DNA of 64,000 bases from positions 1,302,001 through 1,366,000 of the forward strand of contig NZ_CP063121.1 in the NCBI RefSeq assembly GCF_014931415.1, given 5' to 3'. The notes beneath the pieces were generated by a model. It was not told the DNA's origin and made no database searches. It saw only the letters and a program-made list of their open reading frames with translations. Of this stretch, positions 49,986 through 59,786 are shown piece by piece. Position 1 is the stretch's first letter, and each line of letters opens with the position of its first letter. Source of the stretch: Haemophilus parainfluenzae (GTDB lineage Bacteria; Pseudomonadota; Gammaproteobacteria; Enterobacterales; Pasteurellaceae). Made by a program: the position numbers and the translations under genes.

Positions 49986-50570
49986 TCAAGCACTTGGGAA
50001 CAAGGTATGGTCAACTAATTCACAAAGGGCATTGATAACAAAAAGATGGTTTTCTAGGACTCGACTTTCTTTGGTTGCCGGAATCGATATTTCTAAATCA
50101 CTATCAGCTAAAATTCCTTGAATGGCGTCGTTATTAGAGCCAGTGAGTGCAATGACATTAACTTCTTTATTTACTGCATGAGAAATAGTGTTTAGCACAA
50201 TTTTCTCTGTTCCCAAAGGTGCAAAAGCGATAAGTAAGTCACCTGGTTTGGCAACAGCATTAAATTGGTGACAATACAATTCTTCAGGCGAGTGTTCAAA
50301 AACAAGAGAAGAACCCACCGCACTTTCTAAACTCAAGAGCACAGAGGGAAAACTCGGTCTTGCTAAATCATATCGATTAAGCAAGTTAGATACGAGAAAC
50401 TGCGCATTGGAATAAGATCGAGAGACGCCACAAGCGATCACTTTATTGCCGCCTAGCAAACATTGCATCACCATTTGGGTAGCGTTAGCAATATTTTCCG
50501 ACAGCATGCTAGACGCAGCAATTTGAATTTGAATACTTTCGCTATAAATATCTTTTACTTTTTGTAACAT
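49986..50570 (-). CDS. diaA: DiaA-like SIS-domain protein, copy 2
   Basis: Second intact copy, also 194 residues, with SIS motifs KVIACGVSRSYSNAQFLVSN and LLIAFAPLGTEKIVLN. Residues 92-103 (VFEHSPEELYCH) differ most from copy 1. The embedded uptake sequence is reduced to CACCGCACTT here, whereas copy 1 has GACCGCACTT at 47633. It lies 12 nt downstream of yraN copy 2, is preceded on the transcript by intact lpoA, and is followed by the truncated sapF. Either copy may be the native one; see findings. Confidence 0.9.
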   Translation of the reverse strand: MLQKVKDIYSESIQIQIAASSMLSENIANATQMVMQCLLGGNKVIACGVSRSYSNAQFLVSNLLNRYDLARPSFPSVLLSLESAVGSSLVFEHSPEELYCHQFNAVAKPGDLLIAFAPLGTEKIVLNTISHAVNKEVNVIALTGSNNDAIQGILADSDLEISIPATKESRVLENHLFVINALCELVDHTLFPSA

Positions 50571-50582
50571 TATAAAAAGCCA

Positions 50583-50942
50583 TTAATCGAGAAAATTAGG
50601 AATCCATTGAATATCTTGTGGCGTTTTGCCAAAGGCGATTAAATCAAAACGACAATCGGCGTCTTCTAAACTCATGTCTTGTTTCATCAGCCATAAATTT
50701 GCGGCATTTAGCCATTTTTGTTGCTTTTGCCAATCTACACTTTCAACAGCAGATCCAAATGCTGAGTTGGAGCGTTGGCGTACTTCAACAAACACAATGG
50801 TTTGCCCGTCTTGCATAACGAGATCTAATTCACCGCATTTGAAATGTTGATTTGCTGCGATGAATTTGAGACCTTTAGACTCTAAGAAAAGGCGGGCTTG
50901 ATGTTCAAAGCCCGCCCCTTGTTGACGTTTTAATGAAAACAT
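50583..50942 (-). CDS. yraN: YraN/UPF0102 putative endonuclease-fold protein, copy 2
   Basis: 119 residues, [20 protein letters not shown], with [10 protein letters not shown] and [10 protein letters not shown] intact. It lies 3 nt downstream of the intact lpoA stop and 12 nt upstream of diaA copy 2, the normal operon arrangement. UPF0102 proteins are widespread and small; no activity is firmly established. Confidence 0.92.
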   Translation of the reverse strand: MFSLKRQQGAGFEHQARLFLESKGLKFIAANQHFKCGELDLVMQDGQTIVFVEVRQRSNSAFGSAVESVDWQKQQKWLNAANLWLMKQDMSLEDADCRFDLIAFGKTPQDIQWIPNFLD

Positions 50943-50945
50943 GGA

Positions 50946-52667
50946 TTAGTTCGCAACCGCTACCACGTTACCATCTTGTACTTGATACCATGTCATATCA
51001 CGATCTACATCACAGTTTGAATCCGCGCTAAGTTGACCGGTTAAACCACTTAAGGTGTAACCTGGCACTTGGCGTAATTCATTAAAGTGATTGATGAGTA
51101 ACCATGCATCAGAACCCATTGCATATAAACGCATTAATTGGAATTCACCACCGGTTGAGCCGGCCACTTTTTGATATTGTGAAGAATCGCTTTGTTTAAA
51201 GAATGGTATATCACTAAATTGGACGCCATTCATTTTCGCATAGTATTCTGGTGTATTACTTGCCGCGTTAGAACGAGAGCTTGCATAGATACGGACATTC
51301 GGATTGCTGGTATCTAAATAACCTTTAATTTCAGCCAATTCATCTGGTGAAGAGATGACATAAAGTGCACTTGTATCTTGCGGCGCACCTTGGAAGAAGT
51401 AGGTAATGTCAGCCGGTAAGTTATAGTAGCGAATATTCGCATCTGTACCCGCTAAACGTTGCCAACGCACGTTGAAAGCATTACCAACACGTTGTCCTAA
51501 ATCATTTTGCGGCATGGCAACAATTGGATTGCGAATACCATCTTTCCACATTTTGTTCGCTGCAGACTCTGCTTCATCTTCTGGAGATAAACCGTAATAA
51601 CAGACTTGGTTAATTGCTTGAGTATTTGCTGTTGCATTTAATGTGAGTACATCCATGCCTTGTACTGCGCTTGGATTCGCAATGATGGCATCGACATTTT
51701 GTTTAAGCAATGGACCCACTAACGCTTTAATACCCGATGCTTTTGCCTGTGCAATAATGTCATTAATCGGTGTAGTTGATGAGTCAAACACTTGTACCGG
51801 AATGGTTGAGTCACCTTTTGCATCATTGAAACCTGATTGAATCGTTGTACCTAAAATTTGGCCATCGCCGCTTAAAGGTAAGACTAAACCAATTTGAGCT
51901 AAATTCGTTTGTTGGAAGTTCAACAAGCTTTCTAGCTCTTTAGGGAAAAAGGTTGCCGCAACGTGATTTGGATAAGCTGATTTCCAGCTTTGTAACGCTT
52001 GGCTTAGTTGTACTGGCTGACGGATGTTGTCATTATAAGCTTTAATTAAGGTGAGCCAACCGCCTAATGCCACGCTACCTTCATCTGAGGCATTATTGAT
52101 AACAGCGGCATTCGCAGAACGGAGTAACGACCAAGTTTTATCAACATTATCTTTACGACGTTGCATGTCTGTTAAATTTTCATCCATTTTGATGCGAGCT
52201 TTCACCGCTTCAATCACGTCTTTACGATTTTCTGCTGTTTGAGCAAAGGTTTCGTAATAACGAGATTTTTGTGATGGACTTAATTTAGTCAGATCGAGTG
52301 CACGTAATTTACCTTCAGCCACATCATTATTGCCTTTTGCTGCGGCGATGCGCGCTTCAATTAACGTGCGATCCAATTGTTGTGCTTCGTTTAAGTCAAC
52401 TAACTCCGTTAATAGCTCTTCCGCTTGGGGTACTTTATTTTCAGAAATTAATACACGAGCTGCTAAGAGTTTGTATGTTTGTTGATCTTCTTTATCCTGT
52501 GTTTGCCCTAATTTGTTCATATAAAATTCAGAACTTGCATTGGCATCACGTTGTAATGTTTGGGTAAAGCTGCTACCAAATAAGTTAGAACAACCTGCTA
52601 ACGCAACAGACAATAAAATCGGCATTAAACGTTTTTTAAAACGACCGCCTTGTAATAGAATAGACAT
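50946..52667 (-). CDS. lpoA: penicillin-binding protein activator lipoprotein LpoA
   Basis: Outer-membrane lipoprotein that reaches through the periplasm to activate PBP1a. The 573-residue protein has a basic N-terminus, hydrophobic segment and lipobox ALAGC (Cys26). An N-terminal helical TPR-like domain (about 30-250) is followed by a C-terminal domain with the periplasmic binding-protein fold (about 255-573), starting IGLVLPLSGDGQILG. Length is close to the H. influenzae protein. It is the first gene of the lpoA-yraN-diaA operon, divergent from rsmI with a 69-nt spacer, the conserved arrangement. Confidence 0.95.
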   Translation of the reverse strand: MSILLQGGRFKKRLMPILLSVALAGCSNLFGSSFTQTLQRDANASSEFYMNKLGQTQDKEDQQTYKLLAARVLISENKVPQAEELLTELVDLNEAQQLDRTLIEARIAAAKGNNDVAEGKLRALDLTKLSPSQKSRYYETFAQTAENRKDVIEAVKARIKMDENLTDMQRRKDNVDKTWSLLRSANAAVINNASDEGSVALGGWLTLIKAYNDNIRQPVQLSQALQSWKSAYPNHVAATFFPKELESLLNFQQTNLAQIGLVLPLSGDGQILGTTIQSGFNDAKGDSTIPVQVFDSSTTPINDIIAQAKASGIKALVGPLLKQNVDAIIANPSAVQGMDVLTLNATANTQAINQVCYYGLSPEDEAESAANKMWKDGIRNPIVAMPQNDLGQRVGNAFNVRWQRLAGTDANIRYYNLPADITYFFQGAPQDTSALYVISSPDELAEIKGYLDTSNPNVRIYASSRSNAASNTPEYYAKMNGVQFSDIPFFKQSDSSQYQKVAGSTGGEFQLMRLYAMGSDAWLLINHFNELRQVPGYTLSGLTGQLSADSNCDVDRDMTWYQVQDGNVVAVAN

Positions 52668-52736
52668 ATTCGCTCCATAATGAATAAATCAATAATGGGC
52701 GATCTTACTTATCTCACAATGTAAAAGCAAACAAAA

Positions 52737-53585
52737 ATGAATGATTTAACCGGAATTTTATATATTGTCGCCACGCCAATCGGGAATTTACAAGATATTA
52801 CACAACGTGCTTTAGACACCTTTTCACAAGTGGATTTAATTGCTGCGGAAGACACGCGCCACAGTGGTTTATTGCTCAGTCATTATGGTATCAAAAAGCC
52901 TTTTTTCGCCTTGCATGATCACAATGAACAAGAAAAAGCACATGTGTTGGTAGAAAAGCTAAAACAAGGCACCAATATTGCATTAATTTCTGATGCGGGA
53001 ACCCCCTTAATTAGCGATCCGGGTTTTCATTTAGTGCGTCAATGTCGTGAGGCAGGCATTAAAGTGGTGCCGTTACCCGGCGCTTGTGCAGCAATTACGG
53101 CATTATGTGCATCGGGTATTGCATCTGACCGTTTTTGCTTTGAAGGTTTTTTACCTGCGAAAACCAAGGCACGTAAAGATAAGTTAGAAAACGTCGCAGA
53201 AGAAGACCGCACTTTAATCTTCTATGAATCAACTCACCGCATTTTAGATACCCTTGCCGATATGCAAGATGTATTAGGTGGCGAACGCTATGTTGTACTT
53301 GCCCGTGAAATTACGAAAACGTGGGAAACCATTGCAGGGGATAAATTAAGTGATCTTCGTCAATGGTTAAGTGAAGATCCGAATCGCACGAAAGGTGAGA
53401 TGGTGTTAATCGTGGAAGGCAAACCCAAATCAGAAGATAGCGAAGAATTTTCACCACAAGCAATTAAAGCACTCACTTTAATAGCTAAAGAATTACCTTT
53501 AAAAAAAGCCTCAGCGATTGTGGCTGAACTTTATGGTTATAAGAAAAATGCCTTATACCAATTTGGATTGGATAATTTAGATTAG
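52737..53585 (+). CDS. rsmI: 16S rRNA (cytidine(1402)-2'-O)-methyltransferase
   Basis: 2'-O-methylates C1402 in the decoding centre. The 282 residues are of the tetrapyrrole-methylase fold: start [20 protein letters not shown], then [12 protein letters not shown] (about 36-47), [13 protein letters not shown] (about 83-95), and [13 protein letters not shown] (about 106-118). Divergent from lpoA. A second gene, tldD, follows in the same direction after an 82-nt gap without a clear hairpin. Confidence 0.95.
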   Translation: MNDLTGILYIVATPIGNLQDITQRALDTFSQVDLIAAEDTRHSGLLLSHYGIKKPFFALHDHNEQEKAHVLVEKLKQGTNIALISDAGTPLISDPGFHLVRQCREAGIKVVPLPGACAAITALCASGIASDRFCFEGFLPAKTKARKDKLENVAEEDRTLIFYESTHRILDTLADMQDVLGGERYVVLAREITKTWETIAGDKLSDLRQWLSEDPNRTKGEMVLIVEGKPKSEDSEEFSPQAIKALTLIAKELPLKKASAIVAELYGYKKNALYQFGLDNLD

Positions 53586-53667
53586 TCAAAAAACTATCCC
53601 ACCTCTTCAGCAAAGAGGGGCGAGGGGAGATTTAGCAGAATTAATTTTTATAAATTTCGGAGAACAA

Positions 53668-55116
53668 ATGTTAAAACAGGTTTCAGATACCTTACTTGCA
53701 CCAAGCAATTTATCGCATCAATCATTGCTTAATATTTTTGATGTGATGTCGCATCGTCATATTGATTATGCGGATCTTTATTTTCAATTAAGCCAAGATG
53801 AAAGCTGGGTATTAGAAGACAGTATTATTAAAGAAGGTGGCTTTCATATTGATCGCGGTGTGGGTGTACGCGCAGTTTCTGGAGAGAAAACAGGCTTTGC
53901 GTATTCTGATCAAATCAATTTAGCCTCATTACAACAATGTGCTGAAGCTGTAAAAGGTATTGCGCAAATTAAAGAAGGCAATTTAATTTCGCCTCAAGCA
54001 TTTAATGCGGTGAATGCGGTTCAGCGTTATGCAGCGATCAACCCGTTAGAAAGTTTAAGTAAAGAGAAAAAGATCGAGTTATTACACTTAGTGGATCGTA
54101 CAGCGCGATCTGAAGATCCTCGTGTTACGCATGTTTCGGCAGCATTAAGTTCGATTTATGAAGAAGTATTGGTAGTTGCAACAGATGGCACACTTGCTGC
54201 AGATATTCGTCCACTTGTGCGTTTATCCATTTCTGTTCTCGTGGAAGAAGATGGCAAACGTGAGCGGGGTAGTTGCGGTTCAGGTGGACGCTTTGGCTTA
54301 GATTGGTTCTTTGAAGTGGTAAATGGGGACATTCGTGCCGTTAATTTTGCTAAAGAAGCGGTTCGTCAAGCCCTTGTAAATTTAAGTGCGGTTGCAGCGC
54401 CAGCAGGATTAATGCCTGTAGTTTTGGGAGCTGGTTGGCCAGGCGTGTTACTTCATGAAGCAGTAGGACACGGTTTAGAAGGGGATTTCAACCGTAAAGA
54501 AAGCTCTTTATTTACAGGAAAAATTGGTGAGTTAGTGACGTCGCCATTATGTACAATTGTGGATGACGGTACATTACAAAACCGCCGTGGTTCTTTAACC
54601 ATTGATGATGAAGGTGTGCCAAGTCAATGTAACGTTTTAATCAAAGATGGGATTTTGCAAGGCTATATGCAAGATAAACTCAATGCACGATTAATGGGCG
54701 TGAAACCGACAGGAAATGGTCGTCGTGAATCTTATGCGCATTTGCCAATGCCGCGAATGACGAATACCTATATGTTGGCTGGTCAAAGTAAATTTGATGA
54801 TTTAATCGCTTCTGTGGATCGCGGTATTTATGCACCGCACTTTGGTGGTGGGCAAGTGGATATTACCTCAGGTAAATTTGTGTTCTCAACTTCTGAAGCT
54901 TATCTCATTGAAAAAGGCAAAATCACGAAACCGGTTAAAGGTGCAACGTTAATTGGCAGCGGTATCGATGTGATGCAAAAAGTTTCCATGGTCGCGGATG
55001 AAACCGATTTGGATCTTGGAATTGGCGTTTGTGGCAAAGATGGCCAAAGCGTGCCGGTCGGTGTTGGTCAGCCTGCCTTGAAAATTGATGAAATCACCGT
55101 AGGTGGAACAAATTAA
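53668..55116 (+). CDS. tldD: metalloprotease TldD
   Basis: Subunit of the TldD/TldE protease that degrades unfolded peptides and processes some peptide precursors. The 482 residues carry the zinc motif [11 protein letters not shown] (HExxxH, about 263-273) and a Cys residue in the C-terminal half. The length is standard. The start has a GGAG ribosome site 6 nt upstream. It is closed by a terminator; its partner TldE (PmbA) is not in this window. Confidence 0.95.
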   Translation: MLKQVSDTLLAPSNLSHQSLLNIFDVMSHRHIDYADLYFQLSQDESWVLEDSIIKEGGFHIDRGVGVRAVSGEKTGFAYSDQINLASLQQCAEAVKGIAQIKEGNLISPQAFNAVNAVQRYAAINPLESLSKEKKIELLHLVDRTARSEDPRVTHVSAALSSIYEEVLVVATDGTLAADIRPLVRLSISVLVEEDGKRERGSCGSGGRFGLDWFFEVVNGDIRAVNFAKEAVRQALVNLSAVAAPAGLMPVVLGAGWPGVLLHEAVGHGLEGDFNRKESSLFTGKIGELVTSPLCTIVDDGTLQNRRGSLTIDDEGVPSQCNVLIKDGILQGYMQDKLNARLMGVKPTGNGRRESYAHLPMPRMTNTYMLAGQSKFDDLIASVDRGIYAPHFGGGQVDITSGKFVFSTSEAYLIEKGKITKPVKGATLIGSGIDVMQKVSMVADETDLDLGIGVCGKDGQSVPVGVGQPALKIDEITVGGTN

Positions 55117-55122
55117 GCATGC

Positions 55123-55150
55123 AGCCCGATAAATCATATCGGGCTTTTTT
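55123..55150 (+). terminator. terminator of tldD
   Basis: AGCCCGAT / ATCGGGCT stem, loop AAATCAT, then TTTTT. Confidence 0.9.
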
Positions 55151-55422
55151 GTCTATTTTATTTAAGTGCGGTCAGTTTTTCCGTTATTTTAATTCATCGC
55201 TTTCTCAGGAATATCATTGGGTTAAGTGAGCAATTCTGCATACGACATTTCCATATGAATACTTTTGTGATCCCTATCACAATATCTTGTAAAACCAGTT
55301 AAAAAATTTCCCCAAACAATCGCAATAAGTGATACATTTATCGTTGCATGACTTTTTGTCATTTAAGAGACAGGGACAGGCGTGAGTTTGTCTGAAATTT
55401 CATCAACCAGAGGGAAACATTT
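55151..55422. other. regulatory region upstream of pntAB (tldD-pntA gap of 306 nt)
   Basis: Besides the tldD terminator it holds one uptake sequence (AAGTGCGGTC near 55164), a consensus CRP site (listed separately), an AT-rich promoter stretch and the pntA ribosome site GAGGGAAA. I see no open frame longer than a few codons that is worth calling. Confidence 0.6.
55266..55281. promoter_or_regulatory. consensus CRP-binding site upstream of pntAB
   Basis: TGTGATCCCTATCACA is a perfect match to TGTGAN6TCACA, about 142 nt before the pntA start. Its core is the ordinary CRP kind, not the competence-specific CRP-S kind. Confidence 0.8.
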
Positions 55423-56964
55423 ATGTTAATTGGTGTACCTAGAGAACTGCTTGAGAGCGAAAATCGTGTGGCGGCAACGCCAAAAACGGTTCAGCAGATC
55501 TTAAAACTGGGCTTTGACGTCATCGTAGAACACGATGCGGGATTCAAAGCAAGTTTTGAAGACCAAGCATTTATCGACGCCGGCGCAAAAATTGGCTCAA
55601 GTTCAGAAGTGTGGCATTCGGATGTGATTTTTAAAGTGAATCCACCAACGGATGCAGAAATTGATCAAATGAAGGAAGGTGCAACACTTGTGAGCTTCAT
55701 TTGGCGTGCACAAAATCCGGATTTAATGAAAAAACTCACGTCGAAAAAAATTAATGTATTAGCGATGGATTCTGTGCCACGTATTTCCCGTGCGCAAGCG
55801 CTTGATGCATTAAGCTCTATGGCGAATATTTCTGGTTATCGTGCGGTGATTGAAGCGGCTCATGAATTTGGTAGTTTCTTCACTGGACAAATTACTGCAG
55901 CAGGTAAAGTGCCACCAGCAAAAGTGTTAGTCATTGGTGCGGGTGTAGCAGGTCTTGCCGCGATTGGTGCAGCCAATAGCCTTGGTGCGATTGTACGAGC
56001 TTTTGACTCTCGTCCAGAAGTAAAAGAACAAGTACAAAGTATGGGCGCGTCTTTCTTAGAAATTGATTTCAAAGAAGAAGGCGGTAGTGGCGATGGTTAC
56101 GCGAAAGTGATGTCAGAAGAATTTAACCGCCGCGCGATGGAGCTTTATGCGGAACAAGCGAAAGAAGTGGATATCATTATTACCACTGCGGCAATTCCGG
56201 GTAAACCAGCCCCTCGCTTGATCACTAAAGAAATGGTTGATTCCATGAAACCGGGTTCTGTGGTGGTGGATTTAGCGGCTGCAACAGGCGGTAACTGTGC
56301 TTACACTGAAGCTGGCAAAGTAGTCACCACTGAAAACCAAGTGAAAGTGATTGGTTACACCGATTTCCCAAGCCGTTTACCGACACAATCTTCCCAACTT
56401 TACGGTACAAACTTAGTTAATTTATTAAAACTACTTTGTAAAGAAAAAGACGGCAAGATCAATATCGATTTTGACGATGTGGTATTACGCGGTGTGACTG
56501 TGGTACGTGATGGGGAAGAAATTCCACCGGCACAAATCCAAGTGTCCGCACAACCAAAACAAGAAGCAAAAGCGGCACAAAGTGCGGTTAAAAAAGAGGA
56601 AGAAAAACCGGCAGATCCTCGTATTAAATACGGTGTGATGGCGGGTGTTGGTGTGTTATTCCTCTGGCTTGCGTCTGTGGCGCCAGCGGCATTCCTTTCT
56701 CACTTCACCGTATTCGTATTGGCTTGTGTAGTTGGTTACTATGTGGTTTGGAACGTTAGCCACGCTTTACACACTCCACTTATGGCGGTAACCAATGCGA
56801 TTTCAGGTATCATCATTGTGGGTGCATTATTGCAAATCAGACAGCCAACAGGCAACTTCTTCATTGATGTATTAGCCTTTGTGGCAATCTTGGTGGCAAG
56901 CATCAACATCTTTGGTGGTTTCCGTGTAACCCAACGTATGTTGGCGATGTTTAGAAAAGGTTAA
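55423..56964 (+). CDS. pntA: NAD(P) transhydrogenase subunit alpha
   Basis: Proton-translocating transhydrogenase (NADH + NADP+ to NAD+ + NADPH), inner membrane. The 513 residues comprise domain I (NAD-binding; [20 protein letters not shown], about 168-187), a hinge rich in Lys/Glu (about 375-400), and domain IIa with four membrane helices in the C-terminal ~120 residues. An uptake sequence is embedded in the hinge, adding the residues QSAVKK. pntB follows after 10 nt. The CRP site upstream suggests carbon-source control. Confidence 0.96.
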   Translation: MLIGVPRELLESENRVAATPKTVQQILKLGFDVIVEHDAGFKASFEDQAFIDAGAKIGSSSEVWHSDVIFKVNPPTDAEIDQMKEGATLVSFIWRAQNPDLMKKLTSKKINVLAMDSVPRISRAQALDALSSMANISGYRAVIEAAHEFGSFFTGQITAAGKVPPAKVLVIGAGVAGLAAIGAANSLGAIVRAFDSRPEVKEQVQSMGASFLEIDFKEEGGSGDGYAKVMSEEFNRRAMELYAEQAKEVDIIITTAAIPGKPAPRLITKEMVDSMKPGSVVVDLAAATGGNCAYTEAGKVVTTENQVKVIGYTDFPSRLPTQSSQLYGTNLVNLLKLLCKEKDGKINIDFDDVVLRGVTVVRDGEEIPPAQIQVSAQPKQEAKAAQSAVKKEEEKPADPRIKYGVMAGVGVLFLWLASVAPAAFLSHFTVFVLACVVGYYVVWNVSHALHTPLMAVTNAISGIIIVGALLQIRQPTGNFFIDVLAFVAILVASINIFGGFRVTQRMLAMFRKG

Positions 56965-56974
56965 GGAGAAGACG

Positions 56975-58354
56975 ATGTCTGAAGGTTTAGTACAAGCAGC
57001 CTATATTATCGCTGCATTACTTTTCATTATGAGCTTAGCCGGTCTTTCTAAACATGAAACGGCAAAAGCCGGTTGTTGGTATGGTATTGTCGGTATGACA
57101 ATTGCCCTTGTTGCAACCATTTTCGGCCCACAATCTGAAGGCACATTATGGATCATCATTGCGATGATCATCGGTGGTGTGATTGGTGTTCAACGTGCAT
57201 TAAAAGTTGAAATGACTGAAATGCCAGAACTCGTTGCGATCCTTCATAGCTTTGTAGGTTTAGCAGCCGTACTCGTAGGCTTTAACAGCTACGGCTTAAC
57301 ACATGAAACTGATCCTGTGTTAATGAATATTCATAACGTTGAAGTATTTCTAGGGATCTTCATCGGTGCGGTAACATTTACGGGTTCTATCGTAGCATTT
57401 GGTAAATTAAGCGGAAAAATCAATTCAAAAGCATTAATGTTGCCACATCGCCATAAATTAAATTTAGCGGCATTAGTGGTTTCAGCTTTCTTGATGGTAG
57501 CATTCTTAAACAACCCAGATAATATCTTCCCAGTGTTACTTATGACCGCGATTGCACTTGCATTCGGCTGGCACTTAGTGGCATCTATCGGTGGTGCAGA
57601 TATGCCGGTTGTGGTTTCAATGCTTAACTCTTATTCTGGTTGGGCAGCGGCTGCAGCAGGTTTCATGCTAAGCAATGATTTGCTTATCGTCACCGGTGCA
57701 TTAGTGGGTTCTTCTGGTGCGATTCTTTCTTACATTATGTGTAAAGCGATGAACCGCTCATTCATCAGCGTTATTGCAGGTGGTTTTGGTAATGATGTTC
57801 AAGTATCTTCTGATGAAGAACAAGGCGAATACCGTGAAACAACCGCAGAAGAAGTGGCTGAATTACTCAAAAATGCAAGCTCTGTGATCATCACGCCAGG
57901 ATATGGTATGGCGGTAGCACAAGCGCAATATCCAGTGGCTGAACTTACGGCGAAATTGCGTGAGCGTGGTATTAACGTGCGTTTTGGTATTCACCCTGTT
58001 GCAGGTCGTTTACCGGGTCATATGAACGTACTTTTAGCGGAAGCGAAAGTGCCTTATGACATCGTGCTTGAAATGGATGAAATCAATGATGATTTCGCGG
58101 ATACTGATGTGGTATTGGTTATCGGTGCAAACGACACCGTAAACCCAGCTGCAATGGAAGATCCAAACAGCCCAATCGCAGGTATGCCAGTGTTAGAAGT
58201 ATGGAAAGCACAAAACGTTATCGTATTCAAACGCTCGATGGCGGTAGGTTACGCAGGCGTTCAAAACCCATTATTCTTCAAAGAAAACACTCAAATGCTC
58301 TTTGGTGATGCAAAAGAACGTGTTGATGACATTCTTACTGCATTAAACAAATAA
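56975..58354 (+). CDS. pntB: NAD(P) transhydrogenase subunit beta
   Basis: Membrane domain IIb (about eight helices, residues 1-260) plus cytosolic NADP-binding domain III (about 285-459). The latter carries the fingerprint [17 protein letters not shown] and [16 protein letters not shown] (about 387-402). 459 residues, normal length. AGGAGA ribosome site. It is closed by a USS-pair terminator. Confidence 0.96.
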   Translation: MSEGLVQAAYIIAALLFIMSLAGLSKHETAKAGCWYGIVGMTIALVATIFGPQSEGTLWIIIAMIIGGVIGVQRALKVEMTEMPELVAILHSFVGLAAVLVGFNSYGLTHETDPVLMNIHNVEVFLGIFIGAVTFTGSIVAFGKLSGKINSKALMLPHRHKLNLAALVVSAFLMVAFLNNPDNIFPVLLMTAIALAFGWHLVASIGGADMPVVVSMLNSYSGWAAAAAGFMLSNDLLIVTGALVGSSGAILSYIMCKAMNRSFISVIAGGFGNDVQVSSDEEQGEYRETTAEEVAELLKNASSVIITPGYGMAVAQAQYPVAELTAKLRERGINVRFGIHPVAGRLPGHMNVLLAEAKVPYDIVLEMDEINDDFADTDVVLVIGANDTVNPAAMEDPNSPIAGMPVLEVWKAQNVIVFKRSMAVGYAGVQNPLFFKENTQMLFGDAKERVDDILTALNK

Positions 58355-58376
58355 GCAAAAAACTGAAGTAAAACTG

Positions 58377-58409
58377 ACCGCACTTTGAGAGATTAAAGTG
58401 CGGTTTTTT
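58377..58409 (+). terminator. USS-pair terminator of pntAB
   Basis: ACCGCACTTT / AAAGTGCGGT with loop GAGAGATT, followed by TTTTTT. Here the first arm is the reverse USS and the second the forward one. Confidence 0.87.
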
Positions 58410-58502
58410 ATATGTTTTTTAGTGCTTATATGATTAAATAACCTAACTTTAAGAAGTTATACACTAACTTTCTAAAATCAAAATAGGCGAGGAAACGATA
58501 AG

Positions 58503-58862
58503 ATGAGATTTACATTACCACTACTATTATCTCTAACTTTGTTTGGTTGTTCTTTTGGCGGATTTCAACCTCCGCCACCACATGATCATTGGCGCTTACA
58601 TAATGCGGATGCATTATTTCCTGATTCAGATCCTAATGTTTTAACTAAATTTCTTGATAGAAGAAAAAAAGATATGTCGGATTGTGGTATGGATTTTGTT
58701 ACCGGTGAAAGTGATGATCCAGAGGTGAATCTTTGTTTAGAGAAAAAAGGCTGGTATTTAAAAGGTGGGCCTGTATGTGAAAATATACTAATGTGGGATA
58801 GTCCAATATGTACCCAATGGCGAAAAAAACACAGTAAACCTGATGCAAAACCTTGGAAGTAA
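58503..58862 (+). CDS. small putative lipoprotein, tandem copy 1
   Basis: 119 residues. Signal MRFTLPLLLSLTLFGC with lipobox LFGC (Cys16), then a proline/histidine patch QPPPPHDHW. The mature part has four Cys (about 61, 78, 92, 103) that could form two disulfides, and a basic C-terminus WRKKHSKPDAKPW. The residue after Cys is Ser, fitting outer-membrane sorting. I do not recognise a named family. It has its own promoter after the pntAB terminator, and a diverged twin follows 165 nt downstream. Confidence 0.82.
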   Translation: MRFTLPLLLSLTLFGCSFGGFQPPPPHDHWRLHNADALFPDSDPNVLTKFLDRRKKDMSDCGMDFVTGESDDPEVNLCLEKKGWYLKGGPVCENILMWDSPICTQWRKKHSKPDAKPWK

Positions 58863-59027
58863 GTATTGGGTATTACAACTTTCGTTTATTTCTCGATTTT
58901 TCTTTTCATAAAATATTAAAGTGCGGTTTTCTTTATGTTTCTTTAATATTTATATGATTAAGTAATCGAGTTCCAAGCAGTTATACACTAACTTCCCCAA
59001 AATCAAAATAGGCGAGGAAACGATAAA

Positions 59028-59387
59028 ATGAGATTTACATTACTACTATTATTATCTCTAACTTTGTTTGGTTGTTCTTTTGGCGGGTTTCAGCCTCCGC
59101 CACCACATGATCATTGGCGCTTACATAATTCTAGGGTTTTATTTCCTAACTCAGATCCTCAAGGACGTATTAAATTTCTTGACAGAAGACAAAAAGATAT
59201 GTCGGATTGCGGTATGGATTTTGTCAGTGGTGAAAGTGATAATCCAGAGGTGAATCTTTGTTTAGAGAAAAAAGGCTGGTATTTAGAAGGTGGTCCAATC
59301 TGTGAAGAAAGAACAATGTGGAATAGACCTGCATGTATCCAATGGCGAAAAAAACACAGCAAGCTTGATGCTAAGCCTTGGGGGTAA
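59028..59387 (+). CDS. small putative lipoprotein, tandem copy 2
   Basis: The same 119-residue architecture as the preceding gene, differing at about 23 positions. Changes cluster in two short stretches: after WRLHN (SRVLFP) and around GGPICEERTMWNRPAC. The lipobox, the four mature Cys and the core motif CGMDFVSGESD are kept. Conservation of cysteines with variable patches between suggests selection for surface diversity, but that is inference. Confidence 0.82.
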   Translation: MRFTLLLLLSLTLFGCSFGGFQPPPPHDHWRLHNSRVLFPNSDPQGRIKFLDRRQKDMSDCGMDFVSGESDNPEVNLCLEKKGWYLEGGPICEERTMWNRPACIQWRKKHSKLDAKPWG

Positions 59388-59441
59388 GTATTAGGTATCA
59401 CAACTTTAGTTTATTTCTCGATTTTTCTTTCTATTCAACAA

Positions 59442-59473
59442 AAAAGTGCGGTCAAAATTGACCGCACTTTTTT
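59442..59473. terminator. USS-pair terminator between lipoprotein copy 2 and yedF
   Basis: AAAGTGCGGTCAA / TTGACCGCACTTT with almost no loop, flanked by A and T runs. It serves both converging genes. Confidence 0.85.
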
Positions 59474-59476
59474 ACA

Positions 59477-59746
59477 TTAACGTTGAATTAAATAACGTAA
59501 TTTGGTGCCATCTTGCTCTACGCTTAATAGTGTGTAACCGTGGTTTTTAGTATCAACAGGAATGTTGTTGATAGATTGGGCACAGTCACTTAAGAGTTCT
59601 AAAATTTCGCCTTTTTGTAATTGTGGCATGGTTTCGAGCATCACGATTGCTGGATACGGGCAAGGTTCACCTAGCGTATCTAACGTGTAATCTGGGGTGA
59701 TATCTTTTGGATCTTTATCTAATTTTTGAACAACGGTAAATGCCAT
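59477..59746 (-). CDS. yedF: TusA-like sulfurtransferase YedF
   Basis: 89-residue SirA/TusA/YedF protein, with an N-terminal extension of about 15 residues before the fold. The family motif LDTLGEPCPYPAIVMLETM (about 23-41) keeps the CPxP cysteine. The fold moves persulfide or selenium. It is downstream of yedE (40 nt), the pair often linked to selenium metabolism in other bacteria. Confidence 0.88.
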   Translation of the reverse strand: MAFTVVQKLDKDPKDITPDYTLDTLGEPCPYPAIVMLETMPQLQKGEILELLSDCAQSINNIPVDTKNHGYTLLSVEQDGTKLRYLIQR

Positions 59747-59786
59747 AATAATGTCCTCTTTTTTGAATGAATTCGTTAATATTTAA

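Larger units (their letters stand above)
47305..51236. repeat. diverged direct duplication diaA-yraN-lpoA' flanking a yeiH-sapF' insert
   Basis: Unit 1 is 47305-48549 and unit 2 is 49986-51236. Both read diaA, 12 nt, yraN, 1-nt overlap or 3-nt gap, then the end of lpoA. Both diaA copies end in GCTTGACA and diverge just after; the other end breaks at AAATGAATGG inside lpoA. Between the units lie yeiH and a truncated sapF (48550-49952). DNA identity is clearly below that of a recent duplication. Confidence 0.88.
58395..59443 (+). repeat. tandem direct duplication of a lipoprotein gene with its promoter; USS at each boundary
   Basis: Two units of about 525 bp (58395-58917 and 58918-59443) each begin at a copy of AAAGTGCGGT, and a third copy lies at 59443 after the second unit. 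Promoter, ribosome site (GAGGAAACGATAA), coding frame and downstream flank are all shared with scattered differences. Confidence 0.88.

Noticed and set aside
47305..50942. Assembly error creating the second diaA-yraN copy
   Set aside because: The copies differ throughout and both frames are intact, so a misassembled identical repeat is unlikely; raw reads would still be decisive.
16278..59473. Repeated inverted 10-17 bp motifs as CRISPR repeats or insertion-sequence ends
   Set aside because: They are uptake sequence pairs: irregularly spaced, no spacers of uniform size, no transposase or cas gene nearby.
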